A stretch of 8,822 bases of DNA from Acidobacteriota bacterium (GTDB lineage: Bacteria > Acidobacteriota > Terriglobia > Terriglobales > Acidobacteriaceae): contig JAKART010000069.1 in NCBI GenBank assembly GCA_021819255.1, forward strand, positions 1-8,822. The letters are read 5' to 3'. A program made the translations under genes and the position numbers. The notes under the pieces were generated by a model that worked only from the letters and a program-made list of their open reading frames with translations, did no database searches and was not told the origin of the DNA. Positions 1-6,466 of the stretch are shown here, piece by piece. Position 1 is the first letter of the stretch, and each line of letters begins with the position of its first letter.

Positions 1-17
1 TCCACGACTTGATCTGA

Positions 18-212
18 GCCATCTTGATCCATATCTTCACCCAGTTTCGGCCCGCCCTCCCAGCTGAATCGTCCGAGAGAATCAAGATGGATATTATTTA
101 CGGATAAGTTCTTAGTTCGGCCAGACTCAGTATCCACGACGAGTATCTTCCTGATCAGCTGCGCCAGAAATTTGCTCCGTATCTGAAGCTGACTGATTTC
201 AAGAAACGATAA
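18..212 (+). pseudogene. Possible decayed 3' end of an unknown gene
   Basis: Reading forward from position 18, one frame is open to a TAA at 105-107 and then open again, in the same frame, to a TAA at 210-212. The last 34 codons look like a natural protein C-terminus: charged and aromatic, containing HDEYLPDQLRQKF and ending LKLTDFKKR before the stop. The first stretch is less protein-like. The simplest reading is the tail of a gene entering from the left that has acquired a stop or frameshift. I do not recognise the family and assign no function. It could also be chance open sequence, since base composition here is lower in GC than in the neighbouring genes. Confidence 0.25.
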
Positions 213-513
213 CCTGACAGGTCTTTGCTTCAAAGAGAGCAGCCTGCGCGCTCGCCTCGCCCTGTGTTGCCTCCCCGTGCTTTGAACCTTGTCCGGCTCG
301 ACACTTTGCACAAGGTAGAGCTCATTGAGCGCTTACAAGAGACCGTGTCCGTAGCCGGCTCGCGGAAGCACTTCGCCGCAGTTCGAGCGGCCGGGGCCAC
401 ATTCCTCTGGCTTTCCGGCACCGCGTTGGACGTCGATCTTTGACTCTCTCCTACGCTGCGAAGCACAGAGAGAGCGCCGCGCAGCAGGGAAAGACAGGAT
501 CCAGAGGAGATCC
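213..513. other. Intergenic stretch upstream of the GH31 pseudogene
   Basis: No convincing gene is seen. A 72-codon frame opens with TTG at 225 and runs to 443, but it has no ribosome binding site and I do not recognise the product. No clear -35/-10 pair or strong hairpin is visible. The only functional signal is at the right end: a purine-rich AGAGGAG at 503-509, just upstream of the GH31 ATG at 514. Confidence 0.5.
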
Positions 514-1699
514 ATGTTCCCATACGCGAAAGGCTTCCGCAAAGGCTCATCGTTCAGCAACCTTGCCGCAGGGCTCGCAACGCTGGGCAGCACGGCTCTG
601 CTGCTCTTTCTGGGCGTGTTCGGCGTCACATGCTCCCGGGCGCAGGCTCCGCAGGACTCGTTCGTCTTGCATCATCAGGATGGGACTATCGTTCTCCAGC
701 CCTATAGGCCGAACATCGTGCGGATCACGCTGAGCAAGGATGCCGCGCAGGCGCAGGCGCCCACCGGCTACGGAATCATCGCGCACCCCGCCGCAGAGGG
801 ATGGAGCCAGGCCGGAGACTCTGCGGGAGAACAGGTCTTTCGTTCCGCGCAACTGGTGGTGCGCTTCTCGGCAGGCCCCTTGCCGGAGAGCAAAGCGCCC
901 GGGCCGATGCCACTCGACGGGTTGAATGAGCAGTTGCGCGCGCAGCACTTCGGAGCCCCGCATGGCGGGCCGAACCTGGACCGCATCCGGGTAGAAACGG
1001 CGACGGGCAAGATTTGGCAACTACGCCGACGATTCCGAGCTGTTCGTGCGCTGGTTTGAGTGGGATGTCTTCCAGTCGGTGATGCGCGCCCACGGCGAGC
1101 GCATGCATAACGAGGTATGGGCCTATGGAAAACAAGCAGAGCCCATCCTTGCCAGGCACCTCCGGCTGCGCTATGCCATGCTGCCTTATGCCGACTCGCT
1201 GGCTTACGGGAGCTACCAGAGCGGTGCGCCGTTCCTGCGCGCTCTGTTCATGGACTTCCTGAACGATCCCAGAGTAGCGAACCTCGGCGACGAATATATG
1301 TATGTGCCGGCCCTTCTGGTGGCACCTGTCAGCGTCCCGGGAGCCAACCACCGGCGAGCCTGTCTCCCAGCCGGATGCGATTGGCGCAACTACTGGACCA
1401 ACCAGCGCTTCAAGGGCGGACAGACCATCGATGTCGTGGCCCCCATCGACATCATCCCGCCGTTGGTTCGGGCAGGCTCGATCCTCGCCATTGGATCCGC
1501 CACTCAGAGCGCATCGCAGTGGCGAGCGGTCAAGATGGTATAGGTCTATGCTGGAGCAGACGACGGCGTTGTCCTGTTCCATGAAAACGGCGCGACCAGC
1601 GGCGAGGAGTTGGAAGAGGATTCAATTCTTTGGCTGCACGGTGACAATCCAGCGCACAAAACTGACTCGCGTGGGACTGGCGGTTTGCAGCCGGCCTGA
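514..1699 (+). pseudogene. GH31 family alpha-glycosidase, internally deleted and interrupted
   Basis: GH31 enzymes (alpha-glucosidases, alpha-xylosidases) release sugars from non-reducing ends of alpha-glycosides. The start at 514 has AGAGGAG at 503-509 and a signal peptide (hydrophobic ALLLFLGVFGV, probable cleavage after SRAQA). Residues 50-165 resemble a GH31 N-terminal beta domain (DGTIVLQPYRPNIVRITLSKD-like start). At about 1000-1020 the protein jumps, one frame over, to the end of the barrel: NYADDSELFVRWFEW, then RAHGERMHNEVWAYGKQAEP, DEYMYVPALLVAPV and LPAGCDWRNYWTN, all strong GH31 C-terminal motifs. Several hundred residues of the barrel, including the catalytic aspartates, are missing. 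A TAG at 1541-1543 then interrupts the same frame, which resumes as VYAGADDGVVLFHENG (the distal C-terminal domain) to a TGA at 1697-1699. Three lesions (deletion, frameshift, nonsense) make it inactive. Its GH63 neighbour starts 75 bp downstream in the same direction. Confidence 0.88.
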
Positions 1700-1718
1700 G
1701 CGCTGCCCGGCCTGAGCG
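1691..1718 (+). repeat. Two direct 12-bp repeats over the GH31 stop
   Basis: CCGGCCTGAGCG occurs at 1691-1702 and again at 1707-1718 with a 16-bp period. The first copy contains the TGA that ends the GH31 pseudogene frame. A partial third unit (CCGG) begins at 1723. This looks like a small slippage duplication in already decayed sequence. Confidence 0.55.
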
Positions 1719-1774
1719 TTACCCGGCGCAGGGGATCAGGCGCTGCAGCAAGGGCCTGGATCGAGAGGTGACTT

Positions 1775-3751
1775 ATGGGAGTTGACGGCTGGTTGAGCTT
1801 GGCAAGGTTCCGCTTCTGTCTGACGGTCGGCCTGATGGCTTATGGGCTTGCTCCGGCCTTCGCCGGCGCGCAATCGCTCCCCAGCGTCACGGCGGCTGCC
1901 GCCCTGCCTGCCCTTTCGCCTCAATACAAGGCTGTGCAACACCGGCTGGCTCGCGGGTGGAACACCTGGGATACCCATAGCGTGACCACGCAGGTGCTGC
2001 TTCCTGCCGCCGTGGCGATTCATCTGGGTATCGAGCACAACACAACCTCGTCCGGCAACGCCTTTCTGCGCGAGACGCTGATCGGCCGGCTGACGCCGGG
2101 AGCGGAGCAGGTGCGGCCCGGCCCGCACGCCTGGGACGGCAGTTACACCGATATCCGGGTGTCATGGAAGTCGGACGCGTGGAGCGTGCAAACGGCCCAC
2201 GACGGCGCTGATCTGGTCATGCTGGTCACGCCGCTGCCGAACTCAGCTCAGGGTCTTGCGCCCACCGCCTTCTTCTCCGTGGACATGCTCTGGAACCGCC
2301 CCGGCATGGTGGGCTGGGGCAATGACGCGATCGAAGCACAGACGCCTTCAGGAATCATTCGGGTGTTTTGCACCTGCGCCAAGGCAGACTCCAGGCAGCT
2401 TCCGCGCCCGGACGTGGGCGGCCCTTACTACGCGGCAGACCTCACCGCGCCGGTGGCCATCAGTACAGGACATCGCCGCAGCCTCGAGGAGGTCAGGGCA
2501 ATCCTCGCTCGTGAACATGCGGCGTTCGAAGCCTCTCTGGGGGCCAATTCGAACGCCCGGCCGATCGTGGACGCCATTGAGACGACACTCGGCTGGGATA
2601 CCGTTTTTGAGCCGGAGCAAGCAAGAGTAGTATCCCCGGTGAGCCGTATCTGGAGTGTGCAATGGGGCGGATACGTGCTCTTCGACTGGGATACCTTCTT
2701 TGCCGCCACCATGGCCTCCGTGGGAGACCGTGACCTGGCTTATGCGGACGCGATCGAGACGCTGCGCAGCAGCACATCGGAAGGGTTCGTACCAAACTAC
2801 GCGCGGGCCGGCAACTGGAAGAGCTTTGATCGCTCCGAGCCGCCGGTAGGTTCCATCACCGTCCTTGGCCTGTATGAGAAGTACCATGATCGATGGCTGC
2901 TCCGGGATGCCTTTCCCGCCCTGCTGCGGTGGAACCGGTGGTGGTCCCAGCATCGGGCTATCGATGGATATCTGGCCTGGGGCAGTGACGGCGAGAATCC
3001 GCCCGGCAGTCTTGAGAGAGGCTTTCGGGGCACTCGTGCCGGCGCAATCCTGGAGTCAGGCCTGGACAACAGCCCCATGTACGACCATGCCGTGTATGAC
3101 CCCAACAAGCATGTACTGGAGTTTGCGGACGTAGGCCTGATGAGTCTCTCTATCGCCGACTGCGATGCTTTGGCCAGGATGGCGGATCTGCTGCATCAAA
3201 GCTCCGCAGCCGCCGAGCTGCGCGCGCGCAGCTCCCAGTACCGCGCCAGCTTGCAGACGCTGTGGGTTCCACAAGAGGGCATCTTTCTGAACAAGGATCT
3301 GCACACCGGCAAGTTCAGCCACCGGCTCTCCCCGACGAACTTCTATCCGCTGCTGGCGCATGCTGCGACCCCGGAACAGGCGCGCCAGATGGTGGACCGG
3401 CACCTGATGAACCCGGCGGAGTTCTGGGGAGAGTGGGTGTTGCCCTCAATCGCCAGAGACGATCCTGCCTTTGGCGACCAGAACTACTGGCGGGGAAGAA
3501 TATGGGGACCGATGAACTACCTGGTGTACCTTGGCCTGTGCAACTACAACCTGCCAAATGCACAAGCCGCGCTGGCGTCCAAGTCCTATGCCCTGTTTCT
3601 GCGCGAGTGGAGTCAGCATCGCCACGTGCATGAAAACTACAACGCCATTCTGGGCGAGGGCGACGACGTCAGGAACAGCGACCGTTTCTATCACTGGGGA
3701 GCTTTGCTGGGCTATGTGGAGTATTTGCAGCAAGCCCGGCAGCCAGGGTGA
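1775..3751 (+). CDS. Secreted GH63-type alpha-glycosidase, (alpha/alpha)6 barrel
   Basis: A 658-residue exported hydrolase, intact. The start has GAGAGG at 1763-1768, six bases before ATG. A signal peptide covers about residues 12-33 (CLTVGLMAYGLAPAFAGA). Residues 50-250 form an N-terminal beta-rich region. The barrel follows from about 265, with GH63-type landmarks: GGYVLFDWDTFFAATMA (298-314), GSITVLGLYEKY (359-370), ESGLDNSPMYD (427-437), NYWRGRIWGPMNYLVYLGL (570-588) and HENYNAILGEG (619-629). By analogy with E. coli YgjK and bacterial GH63 glycosidases, Asp431 is the likely general acid and Glu620 the likely base. Family members cleave alpha-glucosyl bonds in oligosaccharides or in glucosyl/mannosylglycerate; the substrate cannot be read from sequence. 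The gene follows a dead GH31 gene in the same direction, suggesting a former alpha-glucan or alpha-glucoside operon. The enzyme is probably periplasmic or extracellular. GH37 or GH15-like barrels are less likely alternatives. Confidence 0.85.
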   Translation: MGVDGWLSLARFRFCLTVGLMAYGLAPAFAGAQSLPSVTAAAALPALSPQYKAVQHRLARGWNTWDTHSVTTQVLLPAAVAIHLGIEHNTTSSGNAFLRETLIGRLTPGAEQVRPGPHAWDGSYTDIRVSWKSDAWSVQTAHDGADLVMLVTPLPNSAQGLAPTAFFSVDMLWNRPGMVGWGNDAIEAQTPSGIIRVFCTCAKADSRQLPRPDVGGPYYAADLTAPVAISTGHRRSLEEVRAILAREHAAFEASLGANSNARPIVDAIETTLGWDTVFEPEQARVVSPVSRIWSVQWGGYVLFDWDTFFAATMASVGDRDLAYADAIETLRSSTSEGFVPNYARAGNWKSFDRSEPPVGSITVLGLYEKYHDRWLLRDAFPALLRWNRWWSQHRAIDGYLAWGSDGENPPGSLERGFRGTRAGAILESGLDNSPMYDHAVYDPNKHVLEFADVGLMSLSIADCDALARMADLLHQSSAAAELRARSSQYRASLQTLWVPQEGIFLNKDLHTGKFSHRLSPTNFYPLLAHAATPEQARQMVDRHLMNPAEFWGEWVLPSIARDDPAFGDQNYWRGRIWGPMNYLVYLGLCNYNLPNAQAALASKSYALFLREWSQHRHVHENYNAILGEGDDVRNSDRFYHWGALLGYVEYLQQARQPG

Positions 3752-4155
3752 GAGCCTCTCCTGCCGAGCTGCGAATCAGGCGCTCATGGGGAGCGTGTCT
3801 GGCTCCAGCCCCTGAGTTTGGTCTCCAGCAACTGAGACGATCCTTCGCAAAAGGCGGGGAACTGCTTCGCGCCGGCGTTCGGCGGCGATCAGGACGCCGG
3901 AGCCAGGGGTCAGGCCCATGCAGTCAGCTCGGCTTCGCCGGTCCCATAAGGGAGGGTTCAGCGGCTCCGGGTGTGCGGCCACTGCGTCTTCCGCTGCGCG
4001 GGCGGAATCCTCCGCGGACCTCTGCTGCAGCCGCTTGCTGCGCTCGCTCAAATGGCGTTCCAGGTCCGCGTACAGAGGTTGGAGGCTCTCTTCCTTGTGC
4101 TCGATCTTTCGCAACCCATCGCGCGGCAAGGACTGGTCCAGAAACAGATCCCCTA
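3752..4155. other. Gene-poor stretch between the GH63 gene and MITE copy 1
   Basis: No intact gene and no Rho-independent terminator is visible after the GH63 stop. A 7-bp GC-rich inverted repeat (CCGGCGT 3872-3878 with ACGCCGG 3894-3900) has no T-run behind it. The one coding-like signal is the minus-strand remnant listed separately at 3776-4155. Confidence 0.5.
3776..4155 (-). pseudogene. Possible minus-strand gene remnant cut at its 5' end by MITE copy 1
   Basis: A minus-strand frame is open from inside MITE copy 1 to a TGA at 3776-3778. Outside the element it gives about 125 residues. The first 60 look protein-like: GDLFLDQSLPRDGLRKIEHK, then a charged helical stretch around LERHLSERSKRLQQRSAED that could form a coiled coil. 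The rest is proline- and arginine-rich and less convincing. The only ATG upstream in frame is inside the repeat element, so there is no native start. It follows the TetR gene in the same direction. I do not recognise a family. It may be a decayed gene or a chance ORF in GC-rich DNA. Confidence 0.25.
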
Positions 4156-4267
4156 GACCATTTTCCCTGATGATGGGTGTACGGAAGCGGGCGTTCCGTG
4201 GCGTTTTCATTGAGGAAAACGCCCACAGGAGTCGTTCCCCTTGCTTACACCTTCAGGGAAAATGGTC
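4156..4267 (+). mobile_element. 112-bp palindromic MITE-like element, copy 1
   Basis: The ends are perfect 15-bp inverted repeats, GACCATTTTCCCTGA at 4156-4170 and its complement at 4253-4267. The centre holds a perfect 9-bp stem (GGCGTTTTC 4200-4208, GAAAACGCC 4215-4223) around a 6-base loop, and the arms between are imperfectly complementary, so the whole element can fold as one hairpin. It is flanked by TA on both sides (or CTAG at 4153-4156 and 4267-4270, if the duplication is 4 bp and overlaps the ends). It has no transposase, so it must move in trans. It differs from copy 2 at two positions. The last base of the element lies within the TetR stop codon (CTA on this strand at 4267-4269). 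Confidence 0.9.
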
Positions 4268-4938
4268 TAGCCTTCTGGATGCAGAATGGGGGCTACCAGC
4301 CGCTGAATGGCCGGGGCGAACTCTTCCGAGGAGAGATGGTTCGGGGTCTGGAGCCACTCGCGGGCCCCGCCATAGATCGCCCAGCTCGCCGTCGAGGCCA
4401 GGAGTTCCGGGGAGTGCGCGCCCTCGGGAGGGTGCTTGCGAATGCCCTCCAGCAGCATGCCGCGGACGACGGCGATGATGGCGGACTCCATGTGCGGGGG
4501 CAATGGGTTGGCCTCGGGGCACGGATCGCCAGCGCCCTGGCGCAGCGACTGGGTCAGGAAGTCGCAGACTCCCAGAACAATCCCCTGCAGGGCCATGCTG
4601 CAGGAGCCATCAAAGACCACCCCGCGGCCTTGCAGCAGAGCGTGAAAGCGGCCCGCAACCATACACTCGAGCAGAGCGAATTTATCTGGATAATGAGCGT
4701 AGAAGGTGGCGCGGTTTACCCCGGCGGCGTCGGTGATCTCCTGCACGGAGAGGGTCTCAAACTCGCGGGTGCGGAGAAGCTCAGCGAGGGTCTGCTGGAG
4801 GATCCGGCGCGTCCGGCGCACCCGGGGGTCCTGGCTCTCACCGCCCTCCGGCGAGGCCACGCGGGGCTCGGATGGAGACGGGAAAGCTTCGGAGATGGCT
4901 GACGGCAGCGCCATGGTCGGCAGGTTTCTCCCACCCAT
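4267..4938 (-). CDS. TetR/AcrR family transcriptional regulator
   Basis: A 223-residue one-component repressor. The DNA-binding domain spans about residues 40-92: a first helix (RRTRRILQQTLAELLRT), then the helix-turn-helix and the signature LSVQEITDAAGVNRATFYAHYPDKF (63-87, split here as LSVQEITDAAG and VNRATFYAHYPDKF). The C-terminal half is helical and variable, as expected of the ligand-binding and dimerisation domain, and the effector cannot be predicted. The long, disordered-looking first 38 residues are atypical. A start at Met9 (4914) is possible, and neither candidate has a clear Shine-Dalgarno. The gene diverges from the azoreductase gene across 93 bp, the usual layout for a local repressor that also controls itself. 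Its TAG stop lies exactly at the junction with MITE copy 1. The pre-insertion sequence also reads TAG there, so the protein is probably not truncated. Confidence 0.9.
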   Translation of the reverse strand: MGGRNLPTMALPSAISEAFPSPSEPRVASPEGGESQDPRVRRTRRILQQTLAELLRTREFETLSVQEITDAAGVNRATFYAHYPDKFALLECMVAGRFHALLQGRGVVFDGSCSMALQGIVLGVCDFLTQSLRQGAGDPCPEANPLPPHMESAIIAVVRGMLLEGIRKHPPEGAHSPELLASTASWAIYGGAREWLQTPNHLSSEEFAPAIQRLVAPILHPEG

Positions 4939-4951
4939 TTAACACTATCTG

Positions 4952-4998
4952 TTGACTAAGCGACAAATGTCGTGTATTTCTTGAATCGACATCTGTTG
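4952..4998 (+). promoter_or_regulatory. Divergent promoter with likely TetR operator(s)
   Basis: TTGACT at 4952-4957 and TATTTC at 4975-4980, 17 bp apart, form a plausible sigma70-type promoter for the azoreductase gene; the -10 is weak. The spacer contains the perfect palindrome CGACAAATGTCG (4961-4972), a typical place for a TetR-family operator. A related site, CGACATCTGTTG (4987-4998), matches it at 9 of 12 positions and would overlap the start of transcription. CTGTTG recurs at 4949-4954, 4993-4998 and 5011-5016. Binding by the adjacent TetR protein is an inference. Confidence 0.5.
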
Positions 4999-5031
4999 TT
5001 TAGACATCAACTGTTGTAAAGGAGATTCACC

Positions 5032-5661
5032 ATGGCTACACTGCTACACATCGATTCGAGTCCGATGGGAGCCTCTTCGGTCTCGCGCCATTTGTCCCGC
5101 ACCTATGTGGAGAGCTGGAAGACGTCCCACCCTGGGGGGAGGGTGATCACCCGCGATCTGACCCGGAGCGGTTTGACGGCGATCACCGCCGATTGGGTCG
5201 CGGCCGCCTACACGCCGGAGGGTACGCGCACCCCGGAGCAGAGGGCGCTGCTGGCCAAGTCCGATGAGCTGCTTGCGGAGATGGACGCGGCCGATGAGCT
5301 GGCCATCGGGGTCTCGATGCACAACTTCAATATTCCCAGCGTTCTCAAGCTCTGGATCGACCAGGTGGTGCGGGTGGGCAAGACCTTCGCCTATGTGGAC
5401 GGGTCGCCGAAGGGGCTGCTCGAAGGCAAGAAGGCAACGCTTCTGGTGGCCACGGGCGGCAAGTATGGTCCCGGATCGGGGTTGGAGTTTCTGAACTTTA
5501 TTGAGCCTTATCTGAAGACGTTGTTTGGGTTCATCGGCATAACGGATGTGGCCTTCCATACTGCCGGCGGCGCTTCGGCGCTGAACTACGGAGCGGACCG
5601 GACAGAGTTTCTCCTGCCCCACGAGAAGGCCGTTGCTGCTTTGGCCGAGGCTCGGGCTTGA
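5032..5661 (+). CDS. azoR: FMN-dependent NADH-azoreductase / quinone reductase
   Basis: A 209-residue cytoplasmic flavodoxin-fold enzyme of the AzoR (AcpD) family, close to the usual length of about 200. These enzymes use NADH and tightly bound FMN for two-electron reduction of quinones, and of azo dyes in vitro, avoiding semiquinone formation. The N-terminal strand and phosphate-binding loop read LLHIDSSPMGASSVSRHLS (4-22), with the serines at 9, 10 and 15-16 placed to bind FMN phosphate. The core motif MHNFNIPSVLKLWIDQVVRV (96-115) and the loop TGGKYGPGSG (141-150) match the isoalloxazine-binding regions, and FGFIGITDV (165-173) is also typical. The start is fixed by AAAGGAG at 5018-5024. 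It diverges from the TetR gene and precedes a DoxX gene, probably as an operon. Induction by electrophiles through the TetR regulator is likely by analogy. Confidence 0.93.
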   Translation: MATLLHIDSSPMGASSVSRHLSRTYVESWKTSHPGGRVITRDLTRSGLTAITADWVAAAYTPEGTRTPEQRALLAKSDELLAEMDAADELAIGVSMHNFNIPSVLKLWIDQVVRVGKTFAYVDGSPKGLLEGKKATLLVATGGKYGPGSGLEFLNFIEPYLKTLFGFIGITDVAFHTAGGASALNYGADRTEFLLPHEKAVAALAEARA

Positions 5662-5760
5662 ACCTCTGACGAAAAGGCCTCTGGACAGGAGTGGTCCGGA
5701 AGGGGCAAACTTCCTGACGGAAGCGGGCCAGGGAAATTTGCTGTTGAAAGGAGATGAAGT

Positions 5761-6132
5761 ATGAAAGTTGCCTCTTTGATTGCGCGGTATCTCTTGGGCC
5801 TGATCTTTCTGGTCTTTGGAGCCAACGGGTTCCTGCACTTCATTCCCATGCCTCCGCCGTCCGGCGTAGCCGGGCAGTTCATGGGCGCGTTGTTTGTCTC
5901 CCACATGCTGGTGGTGATCTTCCTTTTGCAGTTGCTGGGCGGGATTCTGCTGCTGGTGGGGCGCTACGTCCCTCTGGCGCTGGTGCTGCTGGGGCCGGTG
6001 ATCGTCAACATTGTGCTCTTTCACTCCTTCATGGCTCCCAGCGGGCTCCCGCTGGCCACCGTGGTAGTGATCCTCTGGCTACTGACGGCCTGGAGTGTGC
6101 GCGAGTCCCTGGCCGGGATCTTCGCCAGGTAA
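5761..6132 (+). CDS. DoxX family small integral membrane protein
   Basis: A 123-residue protein with four predicted membrane helices at about 5-27, 42-66, 68-90 and 97-119. The first helix ends in the family-typical FGANGFLHFIPMP (19-31). AAAGGAG at 5747-5753 fixes the start. DoxX relatives include a subunit of archaeal thiosulfate:quinone oxidoreductase and mycobacterial proteins linked to thiol and oxidative stress defence, but most bacterial members of this length have no known reaction. It lies 99 bp behind the azoreductase gene on the same strand, with no terminator visible between, so co-transcription is likely. That context suggests a membrane role in quinone or redox stress; this is inference. 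Confidence 0.85.
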   Translation: MKVASLIARYLLGLIFLVFGANGFLHFIPMPPPSGVAGQFMGALFVSHMLVVIFLLQLLGGILLLVGRYVPLALVLLGPVIVNIVLFHSFMAPSGLPLATVVVILWLLTAWSVRESLAGIFAR

Positions 6133-6190
6133 GTCCCCAGCCTGCCGTTGGTAGACCGGCCGGGCAGGGAAGCGCAAAGATCCGCCATGA

Positions 6191-6241
6191 CCGCGGCGTC
6201 CGCTCCGCAGGGGCGCCGCGATCTGTTCCGCGAGCGGAGCG
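6191..6241. other. Two interleaved GC-rich inverted repeats behind the DoxX gene
   Basis: CGCGGCG (6192-6198) can pair with CGCCGCG (6214-6220), and CGCTCCGC (6201-6208) can pair with GCGGAGCG (6234-6241). The two stems interleave, so an RNA would form one or the other, or a pseudoknot. There is no T-run, so this is not a standard Rho-independent terminator. In GC-rich DNA such pairs can arise by chance. Confidence 0.3.
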
Positions 6242-6278
6242 CTCTTGTTCGAGCCGGAGACGCCTGCCGTCCGCACTG

Positions 6279-6390
6279 GACCATTTTCCCTGATGATGGG
6301 TGTACGGAAGCGGGCGTTCAGTGGCGTTTTCATTGAGGAAAACGCCCACAGCAGTCGTTCCCCTTGCTTACACCTTCAGGGAAAATGGTC
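6279..6390 (+). mobile_element. 112-bp palindromic MITE-like element, copy 2
   Basis: Same length, same 15-bp terminal inverted repeats and same orientation as the copy at 4156-4267, differing at two internal positions. It is flanked by TG on both sides (6277-6278 and 6391-6392), or CTGG on both sides if the duplication is 4 bp and overlaps the ends. The shared, non-TA flank shows this copy inserted independently. It lies 146 bp behind the DoxX gene and 76 bp behind the methyltransferase stop, that is, between two convergent genes, where its hairpin could act on transcripts from either side. Confidence 0.9.
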
Positions 6391-6466
6391 TGGCCGGCAG
6401 GCACCGCAACGCCCTTCTATCCGGGGTTCCGGCAAGCTTCTCCGCCGGTGGCCGCTGAGCTGGCCG

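Noticed and set aside
225..443. 72-codon plus-strand frame beginning with TTG
   Set aside because: No ribosome binding site, no recognisable motif, and the opposite strand is also open over the same stretch.
1046..1543. A separate small gene starting with GTG at 1046
   Set aside because: The protein is the C-terminal barrel part of GH31, its homology starts upstream of the GTG (NYADDSELF), and no ribosome binding site is present. It is part of the pseudogene.
776..1582. 268-codon minus-strand frame over the GH31 region
   Set aside because: The plus strand carries unmistakable GH31 motifs here, and the minus-strand product has none.
4169..4267. The element as a conserved small protein gene: the frame beginning ATGATGGGTG stays open to its end in all copies
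   Set aside because: Of the five variable positions, four change the amino acid (Val/Gly, Arg/Ser, Asn/Ser, Arg/Ser) and only one is silent. There is no ribosome binding site. It behaves as a structural repeat, not a coding one.
4177..4902. 241-codon plus-strand frame opposite the TetR gene
   Set aside because: It is antisense to a clear TetR protein, starts inside the MITE, lacks a ribosome binding site and has no recognisable motif.
5044..6024. 326-codon minus-strand frame opposite azoR and DoxX
   Set aside because: It is a shadow of two well supported genes on the other strand; its His/Gln/Arg-rich product is typical of antisense reading in GC-rich DNA.
4156..6390. MITE copies 1 and 2 as ends of a composite mobile unit carrying TetR-azoR-DoxX (or copies 2 and 3 carrying the methyltransferase)
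   Set aside because: Each copy has its own matching flanks (TA/TA, TG/TG, TA/TA). That indicates three independent insertions, not one unit with a shared outer duplication.
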